DNA of 64,000 bases from Chitinophagales bacterium (GTDB lineage Bacteria; Bacteroidota; Bacteroidia; Chitinophagales; JADJOU01), in the NCBI GenBank assembly GCA_016787225.1, contig JAEUUY010000021.1, positions 36,408 to 100,407 on the forward strand. The letters run 5' to 3'. The stretch's first letter is position 1. Each line of letters begins with the position of its first letter. The notes beneath the pieces were generated by a model. That model was not told the DNA's origin. It did not search any database and saw only the letters and a list, made by a program, of their open reading frames with translations. Of this stretch, positions 1-9,253 are shown in pieces. A program made the position numbers and the translations under genes.

Positions 1-998
1 ATGCACCACCTATTCGTCGTGATTTAATAAAAAGAAATTTATATTTAGTCCCTAATTCTATTGTAGTGACACGGGGGTGCCCGCATCATTGCGATTTTTG
101 CTATAAAGATGCTTTTTTTGAAGGAGGAAAATCTTTCTATACACTACAGGTAGATAAGGCACTTGCCGAAATTGACAGATTGCCTGGTAAGCATCTTTAC
201 TTTTTGGATGATCATTTGCTGGGAAATGGAAAATTTGCAACAGAGCTTTTTGAAGGCATGAAAGGAATGAATAGGGTATTTCAAGCTGCGGCTACTATTG
301 ATTCTATTTTACATGGCAATTTAATAGAAAAGGCTGCCAATTCTGGGTTGCGAAGTTTGTTTGTCGGTTTTGAAACTTTTTCTCCGCAGAATTTAAAGCA
401 AAGTAATAAAAAACAAAATATGGAAAAAGACTATGTAAAAGCTGTTAATAGGCTACATTCTCTCGGAGTGATGATTAACGGCAGCTTTGTTTTTGGTATG
501 GATGATGATGATAAGGATGTATTTAAGCGCACGGTGGACTGGGGTGTAAAAAATGCTATTACCACATCTACCTACCATATACAAACTCCATATCCTGGCA
601 CTAGACTATTTAAGAAAATGGAAGTGGAAAGTCGCATTCTAACTAGGAATTGGGATTTATATGATACGCGTCATGTAGTATATAAGACAAATTTCTTAAC
701 AGCAGAGGAATTAAAAAATGGGTATGATTGGGCATATAACGAATTTTATTCTTGGGAGAATATTTTGAAGGCTAGTTTGCATCATGATTCTGTCAAGCAT
801 AAATTGAAACATTTATTTTATAGTGGAGGTTGGAAAAAGTTTGAGCCATTATGGAATATAATTATCAAGACTCAAAGCTTAAATAATATGCTACCATTAC
901 TTGAATCTATCTTGTCTAAAGTGAAAACGCAAAGTAAGTATCAAGAAAACGCGGACACTAATGAAATACTAAATAACCCATCAATCCAATTATCATGA
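1..998 (+). CDS. Radical SAM protein, 5'-truncated by window edge
   Basis: The frame is open from the window edge, so the gene starts upstream; the visible part is about 332 residues. It reads ...APPIRRDL... and then TRGCPHHCDFC, which gives the CxxxCxxC cysteines that bind the radical SAM [4Fe-4S] cluster. The spacing of the PxRRDL-like segment before the cysteines is typical of B12-binding radical SAM proteins, whose cobalamin domain would lie in the missing N-terminus. A second conserved stretch (FVGFETFSPQNL) and GSFVFGMDDD follow, as in that family. The substrate cannot be told. The stop overlaps the start of the next gene by 4 nt (ATGA), so the two are probably co-transcribed and translationally coupled. 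An internal ATG-like GTG at 66 would remove the conserved upstream segment and is not the start. Confidence 0.85.
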   Translation, partial: APPIRRDLIKRNLYLVPNSIVVTRGCPHHCDFCYKDAFFEGGKSFYTLQVDKALAEIDRLPGKHLYFLDDHLLGNGKFATELFEGMKGMNRVFQAAATIDSILHGNLIEKAANSGLRSLFVGFETFSPQNLKQSNKKQNMEKDYVKAVNRLHSLGVMINGSFVFGMDDDDKDVFKRTVDWGVKNAITTSTYHIQTPYPGTRLFKKMEVESRILTRNWDLYDTRHVVYKTNFLTAEELKNGYDWAYNEFYSWENILKASLHHDSVKHKLKHLFYSGGWKKFEPLWNIIIKTQSLNNMLPLLESILSKVKTQSKYQENADTNEILNNPSIQLS

Positions 999-1681
999 AA
1001 AAATCCCTTCACCTCATCGTTTTCTTTATCTCTATGGCTATGCTCGAATCAGCTGTTGTTATTTATCTTCGAGAGCTATTATACCCTGATGGCTTTCATT
1101 TTCCATTAGTAGGTATGAAGCCTATTGTCATTGCTACAGAGCTAGCTAGAGAAGCCGCTACTATTATTATGCTATGGACGGTAGGTTATATCGCAGGGCG
1201 TAATTTTTCTACACGCTTTGCATGGTTTCTTATTGGCTTTGGTATCTGGGATATCTTCTATTATATATTTCTTTATGTCTTTATCCAATGGCCGGCCAGT
1301 TTATTTGAATGGGATATTCTCTTTCTTATTCCATTACCATGGTATGGCCCAGTCATAGCGCCTTGTATTATTTCGATATTAATGATTATACTTGGTTGGT
1401 TTCTTTTATATCGAGATGATAGCAATGAAATTATTCAAGGTAAGTTAGTTTCTAGTATTCTGATGGGACTAGGCTGCGTGGTTGTCTTATGGACATTCAT
1501 GGGAGACTTTGTGAGGATGCTTCCTCGAAGTAGTAACAAACCATTTGACATTCTAGTTATCGAGCATTCGCAAGACTTTATCCCTTTGGATTATTCCTAT
1601 ATGGACTTTGCTATAGGGGTTGTTTTGATAATTTGCGGAATGGTGTTTATGTTAGGCAATAGGAGGTTTTACAAAGATTAG
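995..1681 (+). CDS. Integral membrane protein, unknown function
   Basis: A 228-residue, strongly hydrophobic protein with roughly six membrane-spanning stretches (for example residues 4-24, 58-75, 78-100, 115-140, 150-172 and 203-222). No catalytic motif is recognised. The start ATG overlaps the stop of the radical SAM gene by 4 nt, so it is the second gene of that operon. It ends 49 nt before the convergent maf gene. It may be a helper of the radical SAM enzyme, but that is only inferred from position. Confidence 0.7.
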   Translation: MKKSLHLIVFFISMAMLESAVVIYLRELLYPDGFHFPLVGMKPIVIATELAREAATIIMLWTVGYIAGRNFSTRFAWFLIGFGIWDIFYYIFLYVFIQWPASLFEWDILFLIPLPWYGPVIAPCIISILMIILGWFLLYRDDSNEIIQGKLVSSILMGLGCVVVLWTFMGDFVRMLPRSSNKPFDILVIEHSQDFIPLDYSYMDFAIGVVLIICGMVFMLGNRRFYKD

Positions 1682-1730
1682 ACTTTAAGATTCGTTAAAT
1701 TTCTTCCTTAACGTGTATAATATAGCAAAG

Positions 1731-2309
1731 TTAATCCAAAATTACTCCTAACTCCCCCCACACTCTACTAGTTGGCAACCCCATGACATTATAATAGCAG
1801 CCAACTATTTTTTCAATACCTATCATGCCTATAAATTCTTGTATGCCATAAGAGCCTGCCTTATCAAGAGGTTGGTAGTTTTCGAGATAGAAATCAATAT
1901 CTCCTTCATTCAACTTTCCAAAATGGACATCTGTTTTTTCTTCTATTTCCCTACATTCATTGTTATCATAGATAGCGATACCTGTATGCACTTGGTGAAC
2001 TTTCCCTGAGAGAAATTGTAGCATTAATTTAGCTTCCATTATATCATGCGGTTTCCCTAGCACCTTGCCTTCACATAGAACTATGGTATCGGCTGTGATG
2101 AGAATATGTTCCTTGAGATTTACTTTAGATTTTAAATCATCGCCTTTTAATTTCGCAAGATAAATAGGGATTTTCTCCAGAGCAATATCGTTTGGATATA
2201 TCTCTTCAATATCCGATTTGATTACTTCTATTTCTCCATGCCATATAGCAGCCAATAGTTCTTTTCTGCGAGGAGACCCCGAACCTAATATGATTTTCTT
2301 ATGTCTCAA
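1731..2309 (-). CDS. maf: Maf family nucleoside triphosphate pyrophosphatase
   Basis: A 192-residue protein with the Maf N-terminal signature ILGSGSPRRKELL, the ITADTIV motif around residue 90 and GKPHDIMEA, all of which form the nucleotide-binding site of the family. Maf/YhdE enzymes hydrolyse noncanonical or canonical dTTP/UTP-type nucleotides to the monophosphate and are linked to septum inhibition. It starts 12 nt after the stop of the dihydroorotase gene on the same strand, so the two pyrimidine-related genes probably form an operon. Length is normal for the family. Confidence 0.93.
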   Translation of the reverse strand: MRHKKIILGSGSPRRKELLAAIWHGEIEVIKSDIEEIYPNDIALEKIPIYLAKLKGDDLKSKVNLKEHILITADTIVLCEGKVLGKPHDIMEAKLMLQFLSGKVHQVHTGIAIYDNNECREIEEKTDVHFGKLNEGDIDFYLENYQPLDKAGSYGIQEFIGMIGIEKIVGCYYNVMGLPTSRVWGELGVILD

Positions 2310-2321
2310 TTCAATAATTAA

Positions 2322-3641
2322 TTATCTGTTAAATTCCAACCGCTTTCCTCTTATGTCATTTTGTATTTCTCCAAATTTTTGCATCAAGATGCCATTCACA
2401 AACGTATAATCAATACTATTTGAAAAACTATAACCTTCGAAGGGACTCCAGCCACATTTATAAGCAATATTATCCTTAGTTACGGTATAGTTCTTGTTTG
2501 GGTTCACCAATACTAAATCCGCAAAATAGCCTTCTCGAATATAACCTCTATCCTTTATGTCAAAGAGTTCAGCTACTTTATGACTCATCTTATCTACCAT
2601 CATTTCGATACTCATTTTACCATGACCTACTTGTTCTAGCATCATGAGGAGAGTATGCTGAATGAGAGGAACACCCGATGGACAGTTGGGATAGACTCCA
2701 GATTTCTCTTCCCACGTGTGAGGTGCATGATCAGTTGCTATGACATCGATATTGCCATTAATCAATCCATTCCAGACTTCTTCTCGGTCTTCGGCTGATT
2801 TGATAGCAGGATTGCACACGATTTGATTCCCATATTTTTCATAATCACTATCCGAAAACCATAAATGATGTACACAAGCCTCAGCGGTTATCCTTTTGTC
2901 CTTCATTGGTATTTTTTCAAAAAGCTCCACCTCTTCCTTGGTGGAAATATGCAGAATATGTAATCTGGAATTATACCTTTTCGCAAGTTCTATCGCCTTT
3001 TTAGAAGAGGCTATACATGCCTCTCTATCCCGAATTATGGGATGAAAAGCTGCATGATGCTCGTTCTTATATTTTTCTTTATTAGCTACCACCATGGCTT
3101 CATCTTCACAATGTGTGGCAATAATAGTCGGCGAAAATTCAAAAATATCAGAGAGTGCTTTTTCATCATCTACGAGCATGTTGCCTGTAGAGCTACCCAT
3201 AAAAATCTTGACTCCGCAGGCATCCAATGGATTCAATCGCTTTATATCTTCAATATTATCATTACTTGCTCCGAAGAAGAAGGAATGATTCGCATAAGAG
3301 GTTTTAGAAGCTATAGCGAATTTTTCTTCTAATTTTTCCTTAGTCAAGGTAGCAGGATTAGTATTGGGCATTTCCATATAAGAGGTTACACCACCTAGCA
3401 CTGCTGCTCTCGATTCTGTTTCTATATTAGCCTTATGCGTCAATCCTGGTTCACGGAAATGCACTTGATCATCTATAACACCGGGCAATAATAATAATCC
3501 TTCGGCATTGACTTCTGTTGCGGTATAGGGTATAGTTATATGGCTATCAATTTTTTCAATACGTCCGTTTTTGATAACTATATCGCCTTGTGTTTTTTTG
3601 TATTCATTTACTAGAGTTACATTTCTGAGAATATAGTTCAT
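2322..3641 (-). CDS. pyrC: Dihydroorotase
   Basis: A 439-residue amidohydrolase that would catalyse cyclisation of carbamoyl aspartate to dihydroorotate in pyrimidine synthesis. Metal and substrate motifs are visible: DQVHFREPGLTHK (two metal-binding His, around residue 58-60, and Arg), TSYMEMPNTNP (substrate contact), ATHCED, HILHIST and IATDHAPHT (Asp/His metal site). This is the type I form, about 430 residues, rather than the shorter E. coli-type PyrC. An allantoinase-like activity is possible for this superfamily but the FREPG and MPNTNP motifs fit dihydroorotase. It precedes maf by 12 nt on the same strand. Confidence 0.9.
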   Translation of the reverse strand: MNYILRNVTLVNEYKKTQGDIVIKNGRIEKIDSHITIPYTATEVNAEGLLLLPGVIDDQVHFREPGLTHKANIETESRAAVLGGVTSYMEMPNTNPATLTKEKLEEKFAIASKTSYANHSFFFGASNDNIEDIKRLNPLDACGVKIFMGSSTGNMLVDDEKALSDIFEFSPTIIATHCEDEAMVVANKEKYKNEHHAAFHPIIRDREACIASSKKAIELAKRYNSRLHILHISTKEEVELFEKIPMKDKRITAEACVHHLWFSDSDYEKYGNQIVCNPAIKSAEDREEVWNGLINGNIDVIATDHAPHTWEEKSGVYPNCPSGVPLIQHTLLMMLEQVGHGKMSIEMMVDKMSHKVAELFDIKDRGYIREGYFADLVLVNPNKNYTVTKDNIAYKCGWSPFEGYSFSNSIDYTFVNGILMQKFGEIQNDIRGKRLEFNR

Positions 3642-3749
3642 AAAGTGATTATTTTCTTTTTTGTAAAAATATAGAAATTTCTTGCAACAAAATTGGATAC
3701 TTTTTAAAAAGTGTTTTCCGTTATAAGTTTGAATTTAAATCCATATAAT

Positions 3750-4565
3750 ATGACCACAACCATGCAAATTGCGCAATACGGGAGTCTAGATGATCTCCTA
3801 TTCAGAGGTAAAAATAAAAATTATGGAGCTTATGAGCTTCGTCAAGCTTATGAGCATAGACTAAGGAGGGCATTGATTTTGTTTTTTGGTTCGGTGTTAA
3901 GTATTATAATAATAGCACAGTCCTATGAAAGATGGATAGGCAATTATATTATAGTAAATACGGATCCGCCAATCGATGGTAGAATTTATGATCCTACCGA
4001 AATGACAAACGTAGTGATAGATAAACCCAAAATAGACCTACCTCAAGCCCAGCAAGATATTTCTACGATTATGAATGTAGCTCCTACCATAGTCGATAAT
4101 CCTCCAGCAACGGATGATAAAACAATGAAAGATATAATAGATAGCGACTTACAGTCTGATGTTACTGATCATACTGGAAGTGTTATAGGACAACCCAGCC
4201 CTGACCCTGTCGTAGCAGGTTCTAATCTTGGAACAAGTGACTTTGATCCAAATACGATTTATGATATTGTAACTGATGATCCAGAATTTCCAGGAGATTT
4301 AGGTAAATATATGGGTAGCCGCTGCGAATTCCCTGCATTTGAGAAAGACTTAGGTATCACTTCTGGCAAGGTTGTAGTAGGATTTGTGGTGAACGAAGAT
4401 GGGAGCATATCAAATATTCATTTGAAAGTTAAGGATAGAGAATCTTTTAATCAACAAGTCTTGAAGGCTATCAATGCAATGCCTAGATGGAAAGCAGGTA
4501 GCAATAATGGGCATAAAGTAAAAGTGAATGTAGAACTCCCTGTGAATTTTACCATCCCAGATTAA
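3750..4565 (+). CDS. TonB-family energy transducer protein
   Basis: About 271 residues from the ATG at 3750. The N-terminal stretch LDDLLFRGKNKNYGAYELR is the cytoplasmic lead typical of Bacteroidota TonB homologues; one transmembrane helix follows (about residues 37-54), then an acidic and proline-containing periplasmic linker, and a C-terminal TonB domain with FPAFEKDLGITSGKVVVGFV and VLKAINAMPRWKAGSNNGHKV. The role is to pass proton-motive force to outer-membrane receptors. A GTG 39 nt upstream extends the frame but adds no recognisable sequence and was not used. It is monocistronic, followed by a strong hairpin terminator. Confidence 0.85.
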   Translation: MTTTMQIAQYGSLDDLLFRGKNKNYGAYELRQAYEHRLRRALILFFGSVLSIIIIAQSYERWIGNYIIVNTDPPIDGRIYDPTEMTNVVIDKPKIDLPQAQQDISTIMNVAPTIVDNPPATDDKTMKDIIDSDLQSDVTDHTGSVIGQPSPDPVVAGSNLGTSDFDPNTIYDIVTDDPEFPGDLGKYMGSRCEFPAFEKDLGITSGKVVVGFVVNEDGSISNIHLKVKDRESFNQQVLKAINAMPRWKAGSNNGHKVKVNVELPVNFTIPD

Positions 4566-4594
4566 TTTTTTCTAGGTTTTATGTTTTAGGTTGT

Positions 4595-4628
4595 GGGAAG
4601 GAGTTGAAAGGCTTCTTCCCATTTTTTA
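4595..4628 (+). terminator. Intrinsic terminator after the TonB-like gene
   Basis: Stem GGGAAGGAG pairs with CTTCTTCCC (9 bp with one G-T pair) around an 8-nt loop and is followed by ATTTTTTA. It lies 30 nt after the stop codon. Confidence 0.8.
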
Positions 4629-4725
4629 CTTATAAAAAAATAGACCTACTTGGTAATAGTCATAACCTTTTTACCGAGTTTTAACCTGTGATTGTGTTTT
4701 ATAAACCAATTGGGAATAAAAACAA

Positions 4726-5742
4726 CTAACTAATTATCTTCAGCACCATTTCAAATAAAATTTCCCTGTAAGTCAAGGTAGATCCAGTCATACCCTTTCT
4801 GCGCATATCATATTCCGCAAGGGTAGTCAATGCATTTTCAAGCTGAGCTATAGTATATTTACCTGCAAATTTTTGTTGCTTATCTAATTGCCATATTGCA
4901 TTCGAAGATATACCAATTTCTGCTGCCAAATCCTGCACACTCATTTTTACTCGCTGGCTAAGTTTGATCTGATATAGTGTTTTGAAAAATGGAAAAAGAA
5001 TTCCAACGAGCAGTTCAAAAGGCCATGTCTTTTCATTCTTGACATAATAGTCTAATATCTTGAAAACATTTTTAGCATTTTTTTCGCCAACAGCGGTGGT
5101 GAAATCATAAATGGCATAGTCTTTCATAATGCCAAAACTCTGCTGAATATCCTGGGATGTTATTGGTTTTTCAGGATTATGGGAGATGATAAGTTTCTGA
5201 ACTTCATTATGAATACGTTCGAGATTAGTACCAGAGTATTCTATTATAGTCTGCACAGCATCTGCCTGAATAGTATAACCAGCAGCTTTAAATTCGCTCT
5301 GTATCCACTTAGGCATATCTTTTTCTTTCAACAGCTCCGATTTGAAAACCGTGGCTTGTTTGGTAGGCATTTTTTTGTCAAGCGTTTTCGTATTTTTAAA
5401 TACTAAAACTAGTATGGTCGATTCGATGGGTTTTTCTAGATATTTATATAATATATCCATTTTCTTAGCACAATCTTGTGCCTCGCGCACCACCACGAGC
5501 TGTCGTGGATTGGCTGTAAATGACATGGGAGTGGTCATGCAGAGGTCTCGCAATGAACCCATCTGCACATCGCGACCATAGAAAATGTTTTGGCAAAAGC
5601 TCCGCTCACTTTCTTCAAGCGCATTTTCAATGAGTAATTCAGCTAAGTAATCGATAAAAAAAGGCTCTTCCCCATAAAATATATAGGTGCCTTTAATTTC
5701 TTTTTTCTTAAAACTTTTAACTAAATCTTCGAGTGCTGCCAT
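4726..5742 (-). CDS. holA: DNA polymerase III delta subunit
   Basis: A 338-residue protein with the HolA layout: N-terminal segment GTYIFYGEEPFFIDYLAELL, a central region with QLVVVREAQDC, the sequence PMPKWIQSEFKAAG, and a C-terminal helical collar domain. The delta subunit opens the sliding clamp inside the clamp-loader complex. A TAAATTTG promoter box lies only 8 nt before the start codon, so the mRNA is probably leaderless or nearly so. It is a single-gene unit. Confidence 0.9.
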   Translation of the reverse strand: MAALEDLVKSFKKKEIKGTYIFYGEEPFFIDYLAELLIENALEESERSFCQNIFYGRDVQMGSLRDLCMTTPMSFTANPRQLVVVREAQDCAKKMDILYKYLEKPIESTILVLVFKNTKTLDKKMPTKQATVFKSELLKEKDMPKWIQSEFKAAGYTIQADAVQTIIEYSGTNLERIHNEVQKLIISHNPEKPITSQDIQQSFGIMKDYAIYDFTTAVGEKNAKNVFKILDYYVKNEKTWPFELLVGILFPFFKTLYQIKLSQRVKMSVQDLAAEIGISSNAIWQLDKQQKFAGKYTIAQLENALTTLAEYDMRRKGMTGSTLTYREILFEMVLKIIS

Positions 5743-5750
5743 TGATGAAG

Positions 5751-5758
5751 CAAATTTA
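5751..5758 (-). promoter_or_regulatory. TAnnTTTG promoter box for holA
   Basis: Minus strand reads TAAATTTGC, matching the Bacteroidota -7 element TAnnTTTG. It ends 8 nt before the holA ATG, leaving almost no 5' untranslated region. Confidence 0.65.
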
Positions 5759-5809
5759 GGATGAAAGAATGTTTTGTTGTTAAAACAATTTTATGAGTTA
5801 TTGAAAACA

Positions 5810-6274
5810 CTAAATCAGATCTTCAAGTGAATAAATAATTCTATCAGACATGCTATAGTATAGTTTTTCTCTTCGTTTTTTTAACTCAATAATGTCATCT
5901 ACACTTTTATCAATTAATAATGGTCTAGAATTATCCATTTTTACCCTATTAATTAACTCCTCATTCGATACATTAAGGTAAATTACCTCCCCAATACGCT
6001 TCATTTTCAAAATGTTGTCATGAAAACATGGCATGCCACCACCGCAACTAATTACAGCGGGAACTTTATCTATTGTTTCTAGCCAGTTTTTTTCTAGATT
6101 TCTAAAATAACTTTCGCCATAGGTATGAAAAATATCTTGAATTGAAATTCCTTCATTCCTTGCAATTTCCTCATCACTATCCCTATGGTCTACCTTGTAT
6201 ATTTTCGCCAATTCTTTAGCTAGTGTAGTCTTGCCAGCACCCATAAACCCTATGATGAAAATTGGTCTATTCAT
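5810..6274 (-). CDS. aroK: Shikimate kinase
   Basis: A 154-residue P-loop kinase: FIIGFMGAGKTTLAKELA at residues 5-22 is the Walker A motif; DSDEEIA carries the shikimate-binding Asp, FRNLEKNWL the substrate Arg, VISCGGGMPCF the conserved GGG loop, and NSRPLL the lid Arg. It phosphorylates shikimate at the 3-hydroxyl in aromatic amino acid synthesis. It is slightly short (typical 165-175). Its start overlaps the acyl-CoA reductase gene by 8 nt, so it is the last gene of the terC-reductase-aroK cluster. Confidence 0.92.
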   Translation of the reverse strand: MNRPIFIIGFMGAGKTTLAKELAKIYKVDHRDSDEEIARNEGISIQDIFHTYGESYFRNLEKNWLETIDKVPAVISCGGGMPCFHDNILKMKRIGEVIYLNVSNEELINRVKMDNSRPLLIDKSVDDIIELKKRREKLYYSMSDRIIYSLEDLI

Positions 6275-7250
6275 TGCTTAGGAGGAAATTCATAGTATCG
6301 ACGCCATCAGCATAGTCTGATAATGCAGGTTGCTGAGTCTGGCCGAATGGGACAAAATCACGTCCGACTATGCACTGAATATCTTGCTGATTAGCTGCTA
6401 ATAAAGACTTTACTTCTTTTATATCTTCGAAGCTTTCATAATTCAATACCGAAATAGGTGAGAAGAGGCTCTTATCCTCTTTGAGCATTAGAAAATTATT
6501 GCTTAAATGCGGCACCTTGTTGAGCAATAGTAGGGTACGCTGATAATCATAGTTATTCATGTATTTTACATGATTAAAAAAGCTATTATAGCGCTCGCTC
6601 GCCTCAAAAATTCTGGATAATTCAAAACCTTTTTCAATCCACAACTTGGATACATTTCTACATCCAAGACCGAAATAAATGAAAATATCATCAATTAAAA
6701 AATTGAGTTCTTCATTTGATATATCCTTAGGCACAATAGCTACCGAAGTACGATTTCTACGGAGTATATTTTTATATTTACCGAAATATTGTTCGAAATA
6801 GTTGTAGGCAGAATTTGAGCCTGTAGCTATTATTTTTTCGCAACTACCTAACCGATCTACTATAGATAATCGTTCTTTCCAGAGAGGGTCTATATCTGTC
6901 CATAACTTTAAAATGTGAGGGGTAAGTTTTAAGTCTTTAGATGATAATTTGATTTCTATTTTTTCCGAACAAAAATAACTACAGAGTATATCGTGAAATC
7001 CTACAATAGGTATATTACCCGCAAGAATAATACCCAACGAACCTTTTTCTTTAACCGCATAATGCCCTAGCCAAGCATCCAGTTTATCTGTTTGTAGAAA
7101 ATTATTGGTGATACTCTCTAAACTCAATTTCGTGAAGTCCGGAATAAACCAAGGGTTTTGAGATTCTACACTCCATAGAAAATCTTGGTCAATCGATAAT
7201 TTCTTCAATTCGGTGCCGAGTGCCACCAGATGTTGAATTTTGGTATTCAT
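6267..7250 (-). CDS. LuxC-like acyl-CoA reductase
   Basis: A 327-residue protein of the LuxC/acyl-CoA reductase family in the short form common in Bacteroidota. Visible signatures: GSLGIILAGNIPIVGFHDILC near residues 70-90 (nucleotide-binding region of the aldehyde-dehydrogenase fold), ATGSNSAYNYFEQYFG, LRRNRTSVAIV, and FGLGCRNVSKLW, whose Cys corresponds to the catalytic acyl-accepting cysteine. It would reduce an activated acyl group to the aldehyde; the substrate in this organism is unknown. It overlaps terC by 4 nt upstream and aroK by 8 nt downstream, so all three are translationally coupled. Confidence 0.85.
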   Translation of the reverse strand: MNTKIQHLVALGTELKKLSIDQDFLWSVESQNPWFIPDFTKLSLESITNNFLQTDKLDAWLGHYAVKEKGSLGIILAGNIPIVGFHDILCSYFCSEKIEIKLSSKDLKLTPHILKLWTDIDPLWKERLSIVDRLGSCEKIIATGSNSAYNYFEQYFGKYKNILRRNRTSVAIVPKDISNEELNFLIDDIFIYFGLGCRNVSKLWIEKGFELSRIFEASERYNSFFNHVKYMNNYDYQRTLLLLNKVPHLSNNFLMLKEDKSLFSPISVLNYESFEDIKEVKSLLAANQQDIQCIVGRDFVPFGQTQQPALSDYADGVDTMNFLLSNE

Positions 7251-8011
7251 TTACCTCGCATCGGAAAATTAAACAATTTGGAAGTAATAATAGGCACCAC
7301 GAAGATTAAAACCGTAAGTAAAGATAATACGGTCTCGGCAGTATGACTTGTCATAGCTTTCGTGAGTGCGCTGTCCTTATAAAAATGTTCGTAAATAGAA
7401 AACGTGAGTTTAAGACCTAAAATAAAAATAACAATAAAAGCAGAGGTCTCTAGAAATGGGAAATGGTTTATCATTTTATTGAAATACTGAGCGACAAAAC
7501 GCATAGATAATATACCTATGAATACTCCAACTATGACCAAAAGAATATTGGGTGTAAATGCTACCGCAGCAAATACATTATCGATAGAAAAGGCGATGTC
7601 CATGAGTTCTACCATAAGCACGGTCGTCCAGAAAACGCCTAGATATTTCTCCAAAAAATGATGAAATGCGCTTTTCTCAACCTCGTGCACTTCATCTTCA
7701 TATTTATCTTGTTTCCCTTTCCACCAATCGAAAACCATATATAAAAGATAAAGACCACCTAGAGGCTTTAGCCACCATATTTTAATGATAAAGGATGCAA
7801 AAACTAAGGCCAAGCCTCTAAATACATAAGCTCCAATAATTCCATATTTAAGAGCCTTATCTCGTTGGTCCTCGCGAAGAGGTCTTACCATGATTGCTAA
7901 TACGGTAGCATTATCTAGAGATAAGAGGCTTTCTATAACGATGAGATTTAATACCACCATCAATGCTGGTATAGGTTGTGCTAATATTTGATTGAACTCG
8001 TCTACGAACAT
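7247..8011 (-). CDS. TerC family integral membrane protein
   Basis: A 254-residue membrane protein with seven or so hydrophobic helices. Two conserved acidic motifs place it in the TerC family: NLIVIESLLSLDNATVLA near the N-terminus and LMVELMDIAFSIDNVFAA in the centre, which hold the buried Asp and Asn residues. TerC proteins are implicated in metal-ion (Mn2+) export and tellurite resistance. It starts 39 nt after the sdhB stop and overlaps the acyl-CoA reductase start by 4 nt. Confidence 0.88.
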   Translation of the reverse strand: MFVDEFNQILAQPIPALMVVLNLIVIESLLSLDNATVLAIMVRPLREDQRDKALKYGIIGAYVFRGLALVFASFIIKIWWLKPLGGLYLLYMVFDWWKGKQDKYEDEVHEVEKSAFHHFLEKYLGVFWTTVLMVELMDIAFSIDNVFAAVAFTPNILLVIVGVFIGILSMRFVAQYFNKMINHFPFLETSAFIVIFILGLKLTFSIYEHFYKDSALTKAMTSHTAETVLSLLTVLIFVVPIITSKLFNFPMRGK

Positions 8012-8050
8012 AGTTGATTCTCTGTGAGACTATAAAATGATTTAATTAGA

Positions 8051-8800
8051 TTACGCTTCAGCAATAGCTGCACCAGCATAAATACGATTCATACGAGCTA
8101 TATTGCTAAGTGATATGCCTTTGGGACATTCTGCTTCACATGCGCCTGTATTGGTACAATTTCCAAAGCCTTCGGCATCCATTTGGGCTATCATTTTGAG
8201 CGCTCGCTCGCCTGATTCTACCTTACCCTGCGGCAATAAATCTAGTTGCGATATTTTAGCAGAAGTAAATAACATAGCAGAGGCATTCTTACATGCCGCT
8301 ACACATGCTCCACAACCTATGCACATAGCCGCTTCAAAAGAAAGATCAGCATCTTTCTTAGGGATAGGAATAGCATTCGCATCTATAGTTCTACCACTAG
8401 TATTGACATTCACGTATCCACCAGCTTGAATAATTCTATCAAATGCACTTCTATCTACCACGAGGTCTTTTACTACAGGAAAAGCTTTGGCTCTCCATGG
8501 TTCGATGTATATAGTATCACCGTCTTTAAACTTTCTCATATGAAGCTGACAGGTGGTAACTCTATCATCCGGACCATGAGGGCGACCATTGATATGCAAG
8601 CTGCACATACCACAAATTCCCTCTCTACAGTCGTGGTCAAATGCCACTGGCTCATGTCCTTCATTGATTAATTTTTCATTGAGAACATCCATCATTTCAA
8701 GAAAAGACATATCGGGCTCTATTCCAGATATTGAGTAATCTTTCATTTCGCCTTTAGCATTCTTATCTGCTTGTCTCCAAATTTTCAATTTTAGGTTCAT
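8051..8800 (-). CDS. sdhB: Succinate dehydrogenase/fumarate reductase iron-sulfur subunit
   Basis: About 249 residues from the ATG at 8800 ([10 protein letters not shown]). The N-terminal ferredoxin domain carries the [2Fe-2S] ligands in [21 protein letters not shown] and a later Cys in [10 protein letters not shown]; the C-terminal domain has [15 protein letters not shown] and [17 protein letters not shown] for the [4Fe-4S] and [3Fe-4S] clusters. It passes electrons from the flavoprotein subunit to quinone. Upstream ATGs at 8809 and 8857-8866 would add residues that overlap the promoter palindrome and were rejected or ranked lower. Unusually, the gene for the flavoprotein and the membrane anchor are not adjacent: the neighbours are terC downstream and a divergent small gene. 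Confidence 0.95.
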   Translation of the reverse strand: MNLKLKIWRQADKNAKGEMKDYSISGIEPDMSFLEMMDVLNEKLINEGHEPVAFDHDCREGICGMCSLHINGRPHGPDDRVTTCQLHMRKFKDGDTIYIEPWRAKAFPVVKDLVVDRSAFDRIIQAGGYVNVNTSGRTIDANAIPIPKKDADLSFEAAMCIGCGACVAACKNASAMLFTSAKISQLDLLPQGKVESGERALKMIAQMDAEGFGNCTNTGACEAECPKGISLSNIARMNRIYAGAAIAEA

Positions 8801-8826
8801 TCCTGACATGAGTGGATATTTGAATT

Positions 8827-8842
8827 TTGTACAAATGTACAA
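8827..8842 (-). promoter_or_regulatory. sdhB promoter box inside a 16-bp palindrome
   Basis: The sequence TTGTACA-AA-TGTACAA is a perfect 7-bp inverted repeat with a 2-bp centre. On the minus strand it contains TACATTTG, a TAnnTTTG -7 box, 31 nt before the sdhB ATG. A symmetric site sitting on the promoter looks like a repressor operator; the regulator is unknown. Confidence 0.5.
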
Positions 8843-8953
8843 GAAATTTCCTATCATTGTAATCATAAATACTCTTAATTTTTATCTAATTTTGCTTTAG
8901 TAAATGTGGAAAAGTAGAAGGTTTTCTTAGCATTTTTTTGCTACTTTTACATA

Positions 8954-9253
8954 ATGAATTTTTCGACAGGAAATTTAAAAAAGCTAGAATTACTTATAAA
9001 AGAGGCTGGATATACACTCCGTTATGAAAAGGGAAATTTCAATTCAGGTTATTGTCTCTTAAAGGATAAAAAGATAGTTATTATCAATAAATACTTTACA
9101 GAAGATGTCAAGTTTCAAAAACTACTGGATATAATGCAAACTATCGACTTTCATGGAGGCCAAGGCTTAACAGAGGCTTCTTACAAGATTTGGGAGAAAT
9201 TATTTCCTGTAAAAATGGAAGAAAATCTGATTCCTTTTCTCGATGGAGAATAA
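8954..9253 (+). CDS. Small conserved protein, unknown function
   Basis: A 99-residue soluble protein with the pattern LRYEKGNFNSGYCLLKDKKIVIINKYF, which resembles a small conserved family that sits beside MBL-fold hydrolases in Bacteroidota (recalled, not searched). No catalytic motif is seen. Its 3' end overlaps the start of the MBL-fold gene by 11 nt, so the two are translationally coupled and probably act together. The start ATG at 8954 follows TACTTTTA, a poor match to the promoter consensus. Confidence 0.7.
   Translation: MNFSTGNLKKLELLIKEAGYTLRYEKGNFNSGYCLLKDKKIVIINKYFTEDVKFQKLLDIMQTIDFHGGQGLTEASYKIWEKLFPVKMEENLIPFLDGE

Noticed and set aside
3711..3749. GTG start upstream of the TonB-like gene
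   Set aside because: The ATG at 3750 precedes the conserved LDDLLFRGKNKNYGAYELR segment at the usual distance.
8801..8866. Longer SdhB start
   Set aside because: The extension lies over the promoter palindrome and the family begins at the KLKIWRQ strand.
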